Shown: positions 1 to 9,770, numbered from the stretch's first letter. The stretch is DNA of 64,000 nucleotides from Bacteroides sp. (GCA_015060765.1 SUXW01000002.1:62001-126000), one strand, 5' to 3'. Numbers and translations are program-made. Notes: generated by a model from the sequence alone, not told the origin.

Positions 1-1
1 T

Positions 2-1492
2 AAAAAGGCAATTGAAGTGCTTACCCAAGGTGGATTTGGCTTGGCTTACGAAAACAATGCAGGAAGCCGCAAGCAAAGTGCTGCCAATTGGGCCAAGATT
101 TTCTTGAACACCAAAGGAAGTGACGGTAATGTAAATGAAGCTGTATGGGTAACTTTATATAATAAAGTTCAAAAAGCAAACAATTACAACCGTTGGAACG
201 ATTGGGAACACAGTATTCGTCCGAACAATGCTTATGGTAACGGTGGCAAGTTCCCAACCGCTGAAATGGTTGACTTGTTCCCTATGGCAGATGGTAAAAA
301 ACCTGCAGAATCGGATTCTATATATGATCCACTCTGTTTCTTCATGAACCGTGATCCACGTTTCTACCGCACATTTGCATTCCCTGGTGTAAGATGGTAT
401 TATGAAGGTAACACTAAAGATTTGTTGGGAACCAAAACACTGACTTACGATGGTGGTGCTACAATGACCGAAAACTATCCATATAACGGTAGTAACTATG
501 TATTGTGGAGTTATTCTTACTTCAAAAACACCAATTACACAGACCAAAAATCGAGTGGTTATTATGCAGATAATATTGGTAATGGTAAAAGTAGTTCTGT
601 ATTTATTCGTAAACGTTCGGATGACAAGGAGTTGAATGGTGCACCATTCTACGCCTATAATACCGAATCAAGTAGCCAATCTACAGACGGTAAAGGTTTC
701 CAACGTTGTGCCACTCCATACATGGAAATGCGTTTTGCCGAAGTATTGTTGAACTATGCTGAAGCAGCAGCTGCAACAGGCAAAGACAATGAAGCTTTTG
801 AAGTATTGAAACGTATCCGTTCACGTGTATACGACAATAGTCTATATGCAGCAACCAATTTTGGTTTAAAGAGCGGCATGACAGGTGGTGAATTAATATC
901 TGCCATTTTGTATGAACGTCAAATAGAATTAGCATACGAAGGTAAACGTTATGAAGATATGCGTCGTTGGATGTTGTTTGATGGTGGCGTAGGCCAAGGT
1001 GCTTTGGGTGTCAACTTTGAATTAACAGGTTGGGGTGGAAACACTTGTACTTATTTAGGTGTTACTCCACAAGCAGGGCGTGCCAAACATCATTACATTG
1101 AGCTTTCTGTGCCTATTAAAGCCAATGGAACCAATATGCAATCAGACCCCATCCAAAAGTCAATCAACCGCGATGCTGTCTATAAAGGCTTGAACTTGAA
1201 TGAAAGAGAAAAGAACAACAATCAAGGTGAACTGCAATTAGCTGCTTTCTATAAGGAATGGTTTGTACGTCGTGATAAACCAGCTGAAGGTCAAAACGAT
1301 GACGAGCAAATACGTTGGGAACCCAATTTCTATATTTGGGGCTTGTGTAACAGTGCTATGGTAAACAATCCAACTCTCTATCAGAATATCGGTTGGGAAG
1401 ATATTAGCCATGGTGGTAACGGTATATTCGACCCATTGGAAACTGATCCAACTAAAATTCCAGTAGATACAGATACTGGTTATGTGAAATAA
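2..1492 (+). CDS. SusD/RagB-family outer-membrane lipoprotein, C-terminal part (cut by window edge)
   Basis: The reading frame is open to the left edge: codons for KKAIEV precede the first possible start, a GTG, so the N-terminus and lipoprotein signal lie outside the window. About 497 residues are visible. The protein is a clear paralogue of the SusD at 1685-3892. Both carry FPMADGK, RDPRFYRTFAFPGVRW, a (S/R)VFIRKRSDD-like or YVRKRSDD segment, FAEVLLNYAEA versus FAEFLLNYAEA, ILYERQIELAYEGKR and LTGWGGNTCT. SusD proteins sit on the cell surface, bind glycan and cap a SusC porin. The SusC partner should lie immediately to the left. The gene converges on the main locus. The SusD family call is secure; the ligand (an RG-II fragment) is inferred from the neighbours. 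Confidence 0.9.
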   Translation, partial: KKAIEVLTQGGFGLAYENNAGSRKQSAANWAKIFLNTKGSDGNVNEAVWVTLYNKVQKANNYNRWNDWEHSIRPNNAYGNGGKFPTAEMVDLFPMADGKKPAESDSIYDPLCFFMNRDPRFYRTFAFPGVRWYYEGNTKDLLGTKTLTYDGGATMTENYPYNGSNYVLWSYSYFKNTNYTDQKSSGYYADNIGNGKSSSVFIRKRSDDKELNGAPFYAYNTESSSQSTDGKGFQRCATPYMEMRFAEVLLNYAEAAAATGKDNEAFEVLKRIRSRVYDNSLYAATNFGLKSGMTGGELISAILYERQIELAYEGKRYEDMRRWMLFDGGVGQGALGVNFELTGWGGNTCTYLGVTPQAGRAKHHYIELSVPIKANGTNMQSDPIQKSINRDAVYKGLNLNEREKNNNQGELQLAAFYKEWFVRRDKPAEGQNDDEQIRWEPNFYIWGLCNSAMVNNPTLYQNIGWEDISHGGNGIFDPLETDPTKIPVDTDTGYVK

Positions 1493-1510
1493 TCTCTCTA
1501 TTGTAATATA

Positions 1511-1548
1511 AAAATGGGCGTGTGCTTTTAGTTCACGCCCATTTTTTT
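1511..1548. terminator. Bidirectional rho-independent terminator
   Basis: A perfect 12-bp inverted repeat, AAAATGGGCGTG (1511-1522) and CACGCCCATTTT (1534-1545), encloses an 11-nt loop. A run of T follows on the plus strand, and the A-rich left flank gives a T-run on the minus strand. It begins 19 bp after the plus-strand SusD stop codon. It can serve both that gene and the minus-strand PUL transcript ending at 1685. Confidence 0.85.
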
Positions 1549-1602
1549 AGATATCATTTGATACTTAATTCTCTCTTATATATATTTAACAATCTTTACA
1601 TA

Positions 1603-1626
1603 GAATGTACATATTATTGTACATTC
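1603..1626. repeat. Perfect 9-bp inverted repeat between convergent SusD genes
   Basis: GAATGTACA (1603-1611) and TGTACATTC (1618-1626) flank a 6-nt AT spacer. It lies about 60 bp past the end of the minus-strand SusD. No T-run follows on either strand, so it is a poor intrinsic terminator. It may stabilise the 3' end of the long PUL mRNA, or be a protein-binding palindrome. The function is unknown. Confidence 0.5.
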
Positions 1627-1684
1627 CATCCTACCAAATATACCTCAAGTAGAAAATAGGTATCATGACTTTAAATTATATACT

Positions 1685-3892
1685 TCATTCAGCAGCTACC
1701 ATTTCTGCTAACGGGTCAAAAGTACCTTTGCTACCTGGCTTATTATAATCATCCCAACCAATGTTCTGCGGGAGATTCTTATTGTTAGTCTGGGCTGCAT
1801 TGTTCAAACCAATGATGTAATATTCCGGGCGGAAATTGATAGTCAACAAATTACCATCGCTATCGTCTTCATCGCCACGATTTCTCTTACGAACCAAGTT
1901 GTTTTGATAGAATACTTTCAAACTTTCAATCTGTGGCTCTAATTCCTTACGATAGTCTATTGCTTTTGGACGAGGTTCTGCTCCTGATTCTTCTTTCAGT
2001 AATGGGTCACCATTTACGTCGTTACCACCAACACCATACTTATCTGCTGTACGGAATTGCATATTATCACGACGCTGACCATTCAATTGCTTGAAACCTA
2101 ACCAAGTACAAGTGTTTCCACCCCAACCAGTCAAGTTCCAAGAAGAAGGAGCACCACTAACTGTGCCTGTACCACCATCAAACAACATCCAACGACGTAA
2201 GTCATCGAAACGTTTACCTTCATACGCCAATTCTATTTGACGTTCGTACAAAATAGCCGACATGCAGGCAGCCTTATCTGATGACAGATTACTCTGTAAA
2301 CCATAGTTATTGTCAGCTGTATAACCAACGCGAGCACGGATACGTTTCAACTGTTCAACAGCGACACTCATTTGATCAGCACCACAAGCAGCTTCAGCAT
2401 AGTTCAACAAAAATTCAGCGAAACGGTATTCAAAGTAAGGTACACCCGACTGTTTGAAAGAACCTGTAAATACATAGAGTGGTGAGGCATTTACATCCAA
2501 ATCATCGGAACGTTTACGTACATAGATACCACGTTTACTTCCTAACAAACCATCTGCCGCATAAGAGTCACCGCTTTCTGCATTACCGGCATCTCCTAAT
2601 TCGAGATACCATACATAATTCCACAATTCATATGCATTACCATTATAAGGATTATCATTTTCGCCACGAGGATCTCCATTGAAGGCCCAACGAACACCAG
2701 GGAAAGCGAACGTACGATAGAAACGAGGATCACGTCCAACAAACGGCATATTTTCATTGTATTCCATTTCTGATGCTTCCAATTTAGTATATGTCAACGT
2801 ACTGGCAGGACGTTTACCATCTGCCATCGGGAACATATCAACCAACATAGCAGATGCTTCCTTACCACCGCCACCCATAGCATTTCCTGGGCGAATTTCA
2901 TGTTCCCAGTTGCTATTCATAGAATAGTCTGGACGACCATCGGGAGCAATGGTATTGTTCAATTTGATAAAAAGTGCTTCTGGATTCCTATCAATATCCA
3001 CAAACATTTTAGCCCATGAAGTAGCATTAATACCAGGATTACCTTCTCCATAGAGTCCATGACCACATGCTTCAATTTTAGGTAACGCTTCTTTCATAAA
3101 ATTGTATGCTTCAGTCCAACGAGTTGCATCGTCCGAACGATTGAACAATGGGCTCGCCCACATCAACAATACACGACCTTTCATAGCCAAAGCACTACCG
3201 GCAGTTGGGCGACCATAATCACCACTTGCAGTCCATCCACCATTAGAAGTAAATGGCATCAACAATTCAGCAGCCAAATCGAATTCATCACAAATAAACT
3301 GAATACAATCCTTGGTACTGGAACGTGGAGTCCATACACCTTCTACAGGATCCTGTACTTCAGTTATGATGGGCACACCACCGTACCATCTTACAAAATT
3401 GTAATAGCACCAACCACGCAAAAAGTGAAGCTGTCCCAAAATCTTGTTCTTGTCCTCTTGAGACATTGCACCGTTGGTTACACCGCGAATCACGTCATTC
3501 AAATTACGCAAACGTCCCCATGGATTTTCACGGGCATCACCTTGTTTGTTGTGGAAAAAGTCAATTACACGCGTACCTCCAGTACCATCTGTATTTACAA
3601 TGGTTCTCGGATCTGTGAAAGAACTGAAACCACTATATTCTTCTGTACTTTTACCTAACCAAGAGTCATTTCTACCTGTATTAGGACTCTTCCAACTTGG
3701 ATCACTGTCTTCATCAGGTAAACAAAGTGAATAAACGTCGTTTAAACGAGCGTTTGATCCGGCATAAGTATCATAGGCAATCACACTGGACTGTCCATAG
3801 TTTCCTTTTTCCTGCAAGAATTCGTCACTGCACGAAGTCATTGCAAGCGCACTGCCCATGAGGGCTGCTGTAAATATGTATTTTCTTTTCAT
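1685..3892 (-). CDS. SusD/RagB-family glycan-binding outer-membrane lipoprotein
   Basis: This is a 735-residue protein. The signal MKRKYIFTAALMGSALAMTSC ends in a lipobox Cys at residue 21, followed by Ser-Asp-Glu, typical of surface-exposed Bacteroides lipoproteins. The body shows the SusD helical TPR-like pattern (FLRGWCYYNFVRWYGGVPII, then AMKGRVLLMWASPLFN) and the C-terminal ILYERQIELAYEGKRFDDLRRWM block. It is longer than the classical starch SusD (about 550 residues), as is common for SusD proteins of complex-glycan loci. It starts 14 bp after the SusC gene, so the pair is co-transcribed as porin and lid. Its role is to bind and deliver RG-II oligosaccharides; that ligand is inferred from the enzymes of the locus. 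Confidence 0.95.
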   Translation of the reverse strand: MKRKYIFTAALMGSALAMTSCSDEFLQEKGNYGQSSVIAYDTYAGSNARLNDVYSLCLPDEDSDPSWKSPNTGRNDSWLGKSTEEYSGFSSFTDPRTIVNTDGTGGTRVIDFFHNKQGDARENPWGRLRNLNDVIRGVTNGAMSQEDKNKILGQLHFLRGWCYYNFVRWYGGVPIITEVQDPVEGVWTPRSSTKDCIQFICDEFDLAAELLMPFTSNGGWTASGDYGRPTAGSALAMKGRVLLMWASPLFNRSDDATRWTEAYNFMKEALPKIEACGHGLYGEGNPGINATSWAKMFVDIDRNPEALFIKLNNTIAPDGRPDYSMNSNWEHEIRPGNAMGGGGKEASAMLVDMFPMADGKRPASTLTYTKLEASEMEYNENMPFVGRDPRFYRTFAFPGVRWAFNGDPRGENDNPYNGNAYELWNYVWYLELGDAGNAESGDSYAADGLLGSKRGIYVRKRSDDLDVNASPLYVFTGSFKQSGVPYFEYRFAEFLLNYAEAACGADQMSVAVEQLKRIRARVGYTADNNYGLQSNLSSDKAACMSAILYERQIELAYEGKRFDDLRRWMLFDGGTGTVSGAPSSWNLTGWGGNTCTWLGFKQLNGQRRDNMQFRTADKYGVGGNDVNGDPLLKEESGAEPRPKAIDYRKELEPQIESLKVFYQNNLVRKRNRGDEDDSDGNLLTINFRPEYYIIGLNNAAQTNNKNLPQNIGWDDYNKPGSKGTFDPLAEMVAAE

Positions 3893-3906
3893 CTTACTCC
3901 TTGTTT

Positions 3907-6900
3907 TTAGAATGAGAGATTAACACCTACAGTAATGGTTCTCAAAGTAGGATATCTGTCGTATGTCATAGACGGATCCAAGAAATTATCCGGATAGGGA
4001 TTATACAGATTCAACAGATTCTGACCAGTAACATTGAAACGACAACTGTTAAGTCCTATTTTCTGTGTCCACTTGGTAGGGATAGCATAAGCTAAAGTCA
4101 AACGATTGAGACGAATACGAGTACCACTGACCCTCCAGAAAGTAGAAGAAACAGCATTGATATCCGAATAAGCCAAGTTTGGCATAGATGCTTCACGATT
4201 CTGTTTAGCTATCAAGTTACCACTACCATCATAAATATCTTGATATACATACATGTCATCCGGATTCCAGAACGAAGGCATGTTAGTGAATTCCAAGCCA
4301 TCACCTGGCTTCAAAGCTGCTGTTGGAACTACGCTGTACCCTCCCCAACTTGCATTCAATTGGGCTGTCAATGAAAGACCTTTCCATTCTGCACTCAAAT
4401 TGGTAGTGAACCCCCATGGATTGGAACGATTGGACAATTGTACTTGGTCGTTTTCATGATCTACTACTCCATCAGGGCCTGCATAGGTACCAGTAGCTTC
4501 ATCGTAGGCACCGCGAACATCTTTGTAAATCAACATACCCGGACGGATATCGTCTTTTTTCTTACCCATATAAGTCGTGATGTTGTATTTCTCAAAATAT
4601 TCTTCAATATCTTGGAAACTACGGAACATACCAAGACATTGCATACCCCAAGTACCCATATCACTGCGATGACCATAACGTTGCTTCAAATAAACCTGTT
4701 CTGTAGCCCAGTCCATTTCAAGCAATTTATTATCTGAATAACCGGTATTGATACCGATGCGATATTTAAAGTCCTTACCAATTTTGTCTCTCCAAGTGGC
4801 CGATATTTCAACACCCCATGCATTCATCTTACCCCAGTTCAAATTAGCAGAAGAAGTGCCGATAGTTCCTGCCAAAGATGCATTCTTTGCCATCAAAATA
4901 TCAGTATGCCATTCATGATAACCTTCCAGCGTCAATTGCAGCCGATTATTCAATGTATTGAAATCAATACCCAAGTTTGCCTTATAAGACTTGTCCCAAT
5001 GAGCATCACGATTCATTGCTGCATTATTCTTATTCATGGTCAAACGATTACCAGTCTGCCCGCTAACAGATGTACCGAATACCGGTCCTTTATCCATATC
5101 AATACCGTAATTCTGCATCCATTGCCATGCAATGGTATTATCACGACCTGTAATACCGAACGAACCGCGTACCTTCAGATAATCCACCCATTTCACATCT
5201 TGCATCCAATTTTCTTGAGAAATCACCCAACCAGCAGATACGGAAGGGAAGAAACCCCAATAATTTTCAGGAGAAAATTTAGTAGAAGAATCTGAACGGA
5301 ACAAGAATTCAAACAGATACTTGTCGGCATATGCATAATTTACACGGCCCACATAGGAAAGAGAACCACTTTCAGAACGATTAAAATCTACATTGGTAAC
5401 ATCAGGTTTGGCACCATCCACTTCAGGTACAATGGCATTGTTATGCGAATTGGATTGTCCATTCTGGAAATCATACAAATAGGCCACGTCACCGTAGTTG
5501 TATTCTGATTCCGCTTCCGACTTTTCGATAGAGAACAAACCATTTACATGGTGCTTGCCGAAATCGCGGGCATATGTTACCGTAAAATTCATTTGATAAT
5601 TGTCTACACGGTTCATTTCACGGCTCAAGAACCCACCTGGAGTACCATTATCCACAGCAACACCTTTATTTCCTAACAAGAAATTACTTTCATCGTAAAG
5701 TAAGTCTGTACTTTCACCTGCTACAGGGGTATACAAGTGTTCACCACTACCAAAACGGTCTCTCATATAGTAAATCTTATATTCCGAAGTATACTGGTTT
5801 ATCTTACTGGTTGTAATACTCTTGGAATAATTGAAACGAGCGTTCAAACCTTTCAAAGGTTCCCAAATACCACCAAAATCTACATCCAAATGACCACTGA
5901 TATTCATATTGGAGTTCATATTTTTACTATAGTCACCCGAATTTTGGAGAACATGATGTGAATAATTCTGATTGTTACTCTTCTGTTCGTTGCTGATACC
6001 ATAGTAAGCCAAGGGGAAGCCATTTATTTCTTCCGGTATATATTGCGGACGAGTCAACAAAATTTCATATTGTTTTTCATCATTAGAGCCACCTACTTTA
6101 ACCAAAGGTTTATCCTTCTTACCATAGTCACCCGAAACAGAAAGACCAGCCTTCAACCACTTATTCAACTTCATATCTACACCAGCACGATAAGTCCATC
6201 GGTTATAATCCAGATTTCCAATGTTACCTTCCTGATCGAAATATGATATACCTGCAAAATAATTGGCACGTTCTGTAGCACCACTGATATTTACACTATG
6301 CTTTTGAGTCAAGCCTGTTTCCCAATACTTATCAAGCAAATCGTAGTTCAAATGCTTCATGGCATTCAGCTCATCTAATTGGAACAAATTTTCGGTCAAG
6401 TTGATATTACCTACTTCAATTGGGTCAGCCATTTTTACGGCGTTCCACAATTTACCATATTGGTAAGCATTCAACATCTTGGTACGTTGCATTTCATCTG
6501 TGAAACCGAAAGAACCATTATATGAGATTTGAGGAGCACCTTGCTTCCCCTTTTTGGTAGTTACCAAGATTACACCATTGGCAGCACGGGCACCGTATAC
6601 AGCGGCAGCAGCATCCTTCAATACAGAAATGCTTTCGATGGAAGCCGGATCCAAATTGTTGAATGCAGTTGCACCCAAATTTTCGGAAGTACCACCCTTA
6701 CCAACAGTTACATCGTTCGGATATACATAACCATCGATTACATATAGAGGTTCCTGTGAAGTAGAACCAATTTCACTAAACAAACCACTGGTACGAATAG
6801 AAATACGACCTGGTTCACCCGGACGACCATTACCACCACTTACACTCATACCATTGACCATACCACTCAAAGTACTTGCTAAGTCACCGGAAGCAAAGTC

Positions 6901-7290
6901 CTGTATTTCACTAACATCGACAGTAGCAACAGAACCAGTCAAGTGGGCCTTTTTCTGACTACCATAACCAACAACTACCACTTCATCCAATTTCTGAGCA
7001 TCTTCTACCATGACTATTTTCACCTGACTAAAATCAGAAATAGTTTGTGTGGTATAACCCAAGAAAGAGATTTCTACTTTTTGTCCTTTTGAAACCGCAA
7101 TGGTAAAATTACCATCCATATCAGTAATAGAACCTGTATTAGTACCTACCACCTTCACTGTAGCACCAATTACCGGTTCTCCGGTTTCATCAACAACCAT
7201 ACCTTTGTAAATTTGGTTCTGGGCAAATACTGGCAAAGCAAGAAAAGCCATAAGAACCAAACATATTCTGAAAATATTATGTTGTTTCAT
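3907..7290 (-). CDS. SusC/RagA-family TonB-dependent outer-membrane transporter
   Basis: This is a 1127-residue protein with a Sec signal ending ...FLALPVFAQ (cleavage near residue 24). Residues about 27-95 form the CarboxypepD_reg-like beta-sandwich (YKGMVVDETGEPVIGATVKV). VVVVGYGSQKK at 104-114 is the conserved SusC junction. A plug domain follows to about 235 (DAAAAVYGARAANGVILVTTKKGK), then a 22-strand-type barrel ending in aromatic GVNLSF. It imports oligosaccharides across the outer membrane using TonB energy. Downstream is SusD (14-bp gap); upstream, 31 bp away, is the DUF4957/DUF5123-like lipoprotein. The start ATG follows an AT-rich stretch without a Shine-Dalgarno motif, which is normal for this phylum. 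The substrate is inferred as RG-II fragments. Confidence 0.97.
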   Translation of the reverse strand: MKQHNIFRICLVLMAFLALPVFAQNQIYKGMVVDETGEPVIGATVKVVGTNTGSITDMDGNFTIAVSKGQKVEISFLGYTTQTISDFSQVKIVMVEDAQKLDEVVVVGYGSQKKAHLTGSVATVDVSEIQDFASGDLASTLSGMVNGMSVSGGNGRPGEPGRISIRTSGLFSEIGSTSQEPLYVIDGYVYPNDVTVGKGGTSENLGATAFNNLDPASIESISVLKDAAAAVYGARAANGVILVTTKKGKQGAPQISYNGSFGFTDEMQRTKMLNAYQYGKLWNAVKMADPIEVGNINLTENLFQLDELNAMKHLNYDLLDKYWETGLTQKHSVNISGATERANYFAGISYFDQEGNIGNLDYNRWTYRAGVDMKLNKWLKAGLSVSGDYGKKDKPLVKVGGSNDEKQYEILLTRPQYIPEEINGFPLAYYGISNEQKSNNQNYSHHVLQNSGDYSKNMNSNMNISGHLDVDFGGIWEPLKGLNARFNYSKSITTSKINQYTSEYKIYYMRDRFGSGEHLYTPVAGESTDLLYDESNFLLGNKGVAVDNGTPGGFLSREMNRVDNYQMNFTVTYARDFGKHHVNGLFSIEKSEAESEYNYGDVAYLYDFQNGQSNSHNNAIVPEVDGAKPDVTNVDFNRSESGSLSYVGRVNYAYADKYLFEFLFRSDSSTKFSPENYWGFFPSVSAGWVISQENWMQDVKWVDYLKVRGSFGITGRDNTIAWQWMQNYGIDMDKGPVFGTSVSGQTGNRLTMNKNNAAMNRDAHWDKSYKANLGIDFNTLNNRLQLTLEGYHEWHTDILMAKNASLAGTIGTSSANLNWGKMNAWGVEISATWRDKIGKDFKYRIGINTGYSDNKLLEMDWATEQVYLKQRYGHRSDMGTWGMQCLGMFRSFQDIEEYFEKYNITTYMGKKKDDIRPGMLIYKDVRGAYDEATGTYAGPDGVVDHENDQVQLSNRSNPWGFTTNLSAEWKGLSLTAQLNASWGGYSVVPTAALKPGDGLEFTNMPSFWNPDDMYVYQDIYDGSGNLIAKQNREASMPNLAYSDINAVSSTFWRVSGTRIRLNRLTLAYAIPTKWTQKIGLNSCRFNVTGQNLLNLYNPYPDNFLDPSMTYDRYPTLRTITVGVNLSF

Positions 7291-7321
7291 TTTTATTCTT
7301 ATTTAAATTTATTATTCATTA

Positions 7322-8809
7322 TTATCTCCAACGAGGGTCACCAGCTTGGGAAGAAATTGCACCATTAGCCTTGAAATTCACGCCACCATTCGGTTGCGAG
7401 AAATCAAGTTCATGAATCTGGCTGAGATCAAATCCCGGGTCTTCCAATACTGTAAATGGATTACCATTGGTATCTTTACGTCCACCTGTATCGTTGCTTT
7501 GAGGACTTGCTTCATCATAATGCATTGTACAATTATTACAATAACGCTTACAGTTATTGTGAAGATACTGATACAAACGATATACATCATAGAACACCAT
7601 TCTATCCATATAATAAGTAGCTGTATTTTGCTGAGTAGTATTGTTTGCAAAATCTTTACCTGTAAATGTCTTAAACAATGTACAATCTGACCATGTGTGA
7701 GTGATTGTTGCATTTCCATTACCAAACAACTTCTTAGGTTGGGAATTAGAAGCATTTGAATAACGGATAAAGTAAGCATTCTTATTGGCAACTAAATTGA
7801 AGAATGTGGAATTCTTCATAGTCATATTTTTAATGGCACCATTGCTTGCACCTTGCAAATGAATAAATGGGTTGGAACCTGTATTATTCATCTGTACAAT
7901 ACATTCTGTAATGCGGAAATCCCAAAGGCTCCAGTTCTTCTTGTTACCATACAGAATGGCATTAGGAAGATTCTTGAACATACAGTCACTGATGATTACC
8001 GGATCCATTACCACATAACCGCTCTGATTGGCACCATCGGCTTTGAATCCAAGACTTTCTATAGAAATGCTTTCACTTGGATTGGAACTGAGTGTTAAGA
8101 AACCTGTCGATGTCAAATTTGTACAATCAAAATTGATAAACTTGATTTTCAAACCTGCTTGTGTAATGAAACCAGCTCCTCCATTAAGGGTTACAGTCGG
8201 ACGATTGATTTTGTTACCACGGATGGTCATCAAACTTAAATCAAAATCGACAGTACCATTCATGGTGTAACTACCACCAGCCACTAATTCAAAAGCTTGT
8301 TCCTCTTCGCTTGGAGTAAAATTAGCTTTAATAAATTCCGCAATATCTGATCCGTCAGGAATAGTTACAGCAGCAATCATGGTTGAATAAGCGAAGTTAA
8401 AAGCTGAAGTAGCCCCTTTATTATTCAATTTGTCATTACCCAATGTTTGTAAACTGACTGAATAATTGGTATCTTCCTTTTTTTCAAAAACCAAAGATGG
8501 ACGGTCTAGAATAGAGTCAACTACATTTTCAGGATTGGCTGGATCGTCTACAATGTCTATCACACAATGATAGCCACCTGCACCTGCAATAGCCTTCCAT
8601 GCCAGTTTTACACTTTCTGTTCCATCAGCATTGGCAATGGTAGAAAAACAAGTATTGTCAATCGTTGGCGATTCGAGTTGCACATTTTTCACATTGGAAC
8701 TCCAATACTCATCATCCACACCTTCCGCACACGAGGCAAAAGACAAAAGGCCTGCTGTCAAAAGCATGCCAAACATCTTCCCCCATAAGAAATAATGTTT
8801 CACTTTCAT
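7322..8809 (-). CDS. PUL-associated lipoprotein, DUF4957/DUF5123-like beta-helix, possible surface glycan-binding protein
   Basis: This is a 495-residue protein. Its signal ends ...LLSFASC with Cys27 as the probable lipid site. Residues about 45-140 look like a fibronectin-III-like fold (VKLAWKAIAGAGGYHCVIDIV). From about 155 on there is a repetitive right-handed-helix pattern rich in N/S/T and short beta segments (FINFDCTNLTST, ISDCMFKNLP, MKNSTFFNL). This matches DUF4957 followed by DUF5123, families I know as lipoproteins next to SusCD in pectin loci. No catalytic motif is evident, so glycan binding at the surface is more likely than hydrolysis. It lies upstream of SusC, not after SusD as is usual. 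Domain names are from memory. Confidence 0.75.
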   Translation of the reverse strand: MKVKHYFLWGKMFGMLLTAGLLSFASCAEGVDDEYWSSNVKNVQLESPTIDNTCFSTIANADGTESVKLAWKAIAGAGGYHCVIDIVDDPANPENVVDSILDRPSLVFEKKEDTNYSVSLQTLGNDKLNNKGATSAFNFAYSTMIAAVTIPDGSDIAEFIKANFTPSEEEQAFELVAGGSYTMNGTVDFDLSLMTIRGNKINRPTVTLNGGAGFITQAGLKIKFINFDCTNLTSTGFLTLSSNPSESISIESLGFKADGANQSGYVVMDPVIISDCMFKNLPNAILYGNKKNWSLWDFRITECIVQMNNTGSNPFIHLQGASNGAIKNMTMKNSTFFNLVANKNAYFIRYSNASNSQPKKLFGNGNATITHTWSDCTLFKTFTGKDFANNTTQQNTATYYMDRMVFYDVYRLYQYLHNNCKRYCNNCTMHYDEASPQSNDTGGRKDTNGNPFTVLEDPGFDLSQIHELDFSQPNGGVNFKANGAISSQAGDPRWR

Positions 8810-8882
8810 AGATTTGATGAATTTAAATTAAACAAAATATAATTATAATTATTAATCTCGTATTTTTAAGTACCGGAAGTAC

Positions 8883-9770
8883 TTATTCCTTCTCTTGGAA
8901 CACCTTTTTCAAAAACTTTACATTTGTACCGAAGTTTTTCTTGACATTACGTACTTCCTGAGCATTACGGGAACGTTCTATAACCAACCAACCACTCCAT
9001 CCCATTTTGTCCAATGTCTTTTTAACCTGATACATATCCAAACGAGTATTGTAAGGAAGTGTCACACCATCAGTATCTGTACAATGTATCATACAGATAC
9101 GATCTTTTCCCAAGCGTTTCAAATCCTTACACAAATTCCACCCGTTCTCTAATGTACTCTGAAAACAATAATATATCTTAATACCTTCTGATTTTATTTC
9201 CTTCAATAATTTAATATTATCCTTGGCATTCAATTGAGTGCGAATACCAATAACAACGCCTTCAGCTTTAGCCATCTCTCCTACTTCATGTAGTCTACGG
9301 ACTAATTCAGAACGAGCTTCACCCTTTATTGTCCAATCTTCCTTAATACCTCCCAATGGTAAATAAGCTACCTTTGCTCCCATTACTTTCATCGTATTCA
9401 AGCAATCTTGTACCAATTCCTTATAAGTAACTTTGGTAAGAAATGATTGTCCATAAAAACCCGACATTGCAACAGAAGGTACTTCCAACTTATATTGGTC
9501 TGCTGTATTCTTAAATAATTCTTGGAAATGAGGTTGATGAAGCTTATTATCGAACGTATCACGTTTACCCAAACCTCCCATATCCATTTCTATGCCATCT
9601 CCACCGATTTCATGCATCAACTTAAAAGCCCCTATTTTTTGGCGCTTAAGCATCATCCAATCGCATGCGGCTACCTTATAGCGTTCCCCTGTCGCTATAT
9701 ATTGAGCCAATAAAGGAGTCAGAGTAAAAAGTACTAACCCAATAACCAACAATAATTTTCTACAATTCAT
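8883..9770 (-). CDS. Exported xylose-isomerase-like TIM-barrel protein (sugar phosphate isomerase/epimerase family), possibly non-catalytic
   Basis: This is a 295-residue protein. I chose the ATG at 9770; a longer frame starts with TTG at 9800 and adds ten residues ahead of an otherwise normal signal peptide (MNCRKLLLVIGLVLFTLTPLLAQ). The body is an AP-endonuclease-2/xylose-isomerase-like barrel (GGDGIEMDMGG, AYLPLGG, ICMIHCTD, WLVIERSR). This family normally binds a divalent metal through Glu, Asp/Asn, His and Glu. Here His229 and Glu265 are present, but the usual GIET Glu is Arg177 (GIRTQ) and the residue after IKIYY is Cys202. The signal peptide places it in the periplasm, where phosphorylated sugars would not be expected. 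A role as an epimerase or as a binding protein for an RG-II sugar is open. Confidence 0.7.
   Translation of the reverse strand: MNCRKLLLVIGLVLFTLTPLLAQYIATGERYKVAACDWMMLKRQKIGAFKLMHEIGGDGIEMDMGGLGKRDTFDNKLHQPHFQELFKNTADQYKLEVPSVAMSGFYGQSFLTKVTYKELVQDCLNTMKVMGAKVAYLPLGGIKEDWTIKGEARSELVRRLHEVGEMAKAEGVVIGIRTQLNAKDNIKLLKEIKSEGIKIYYCFQSTLENGWNLCKDLKRLGKDRICMIHCTDTDGVTLPYNTRLDMYQVKKTLDKMGWSGWLVIERSRNAQEVRNVKKNFGTNVKFLKKVFQEKE

Noticed and set aside
8868-8884. Hairpin AAGTAC/GTACTT at the end of the isomerase-like gene
   Set aside because: The 6-bp stem overlaps the stop codon and is followed by an A-rich, not T-rich, stretch on the transcribed strand, so it is not a credible terminator.
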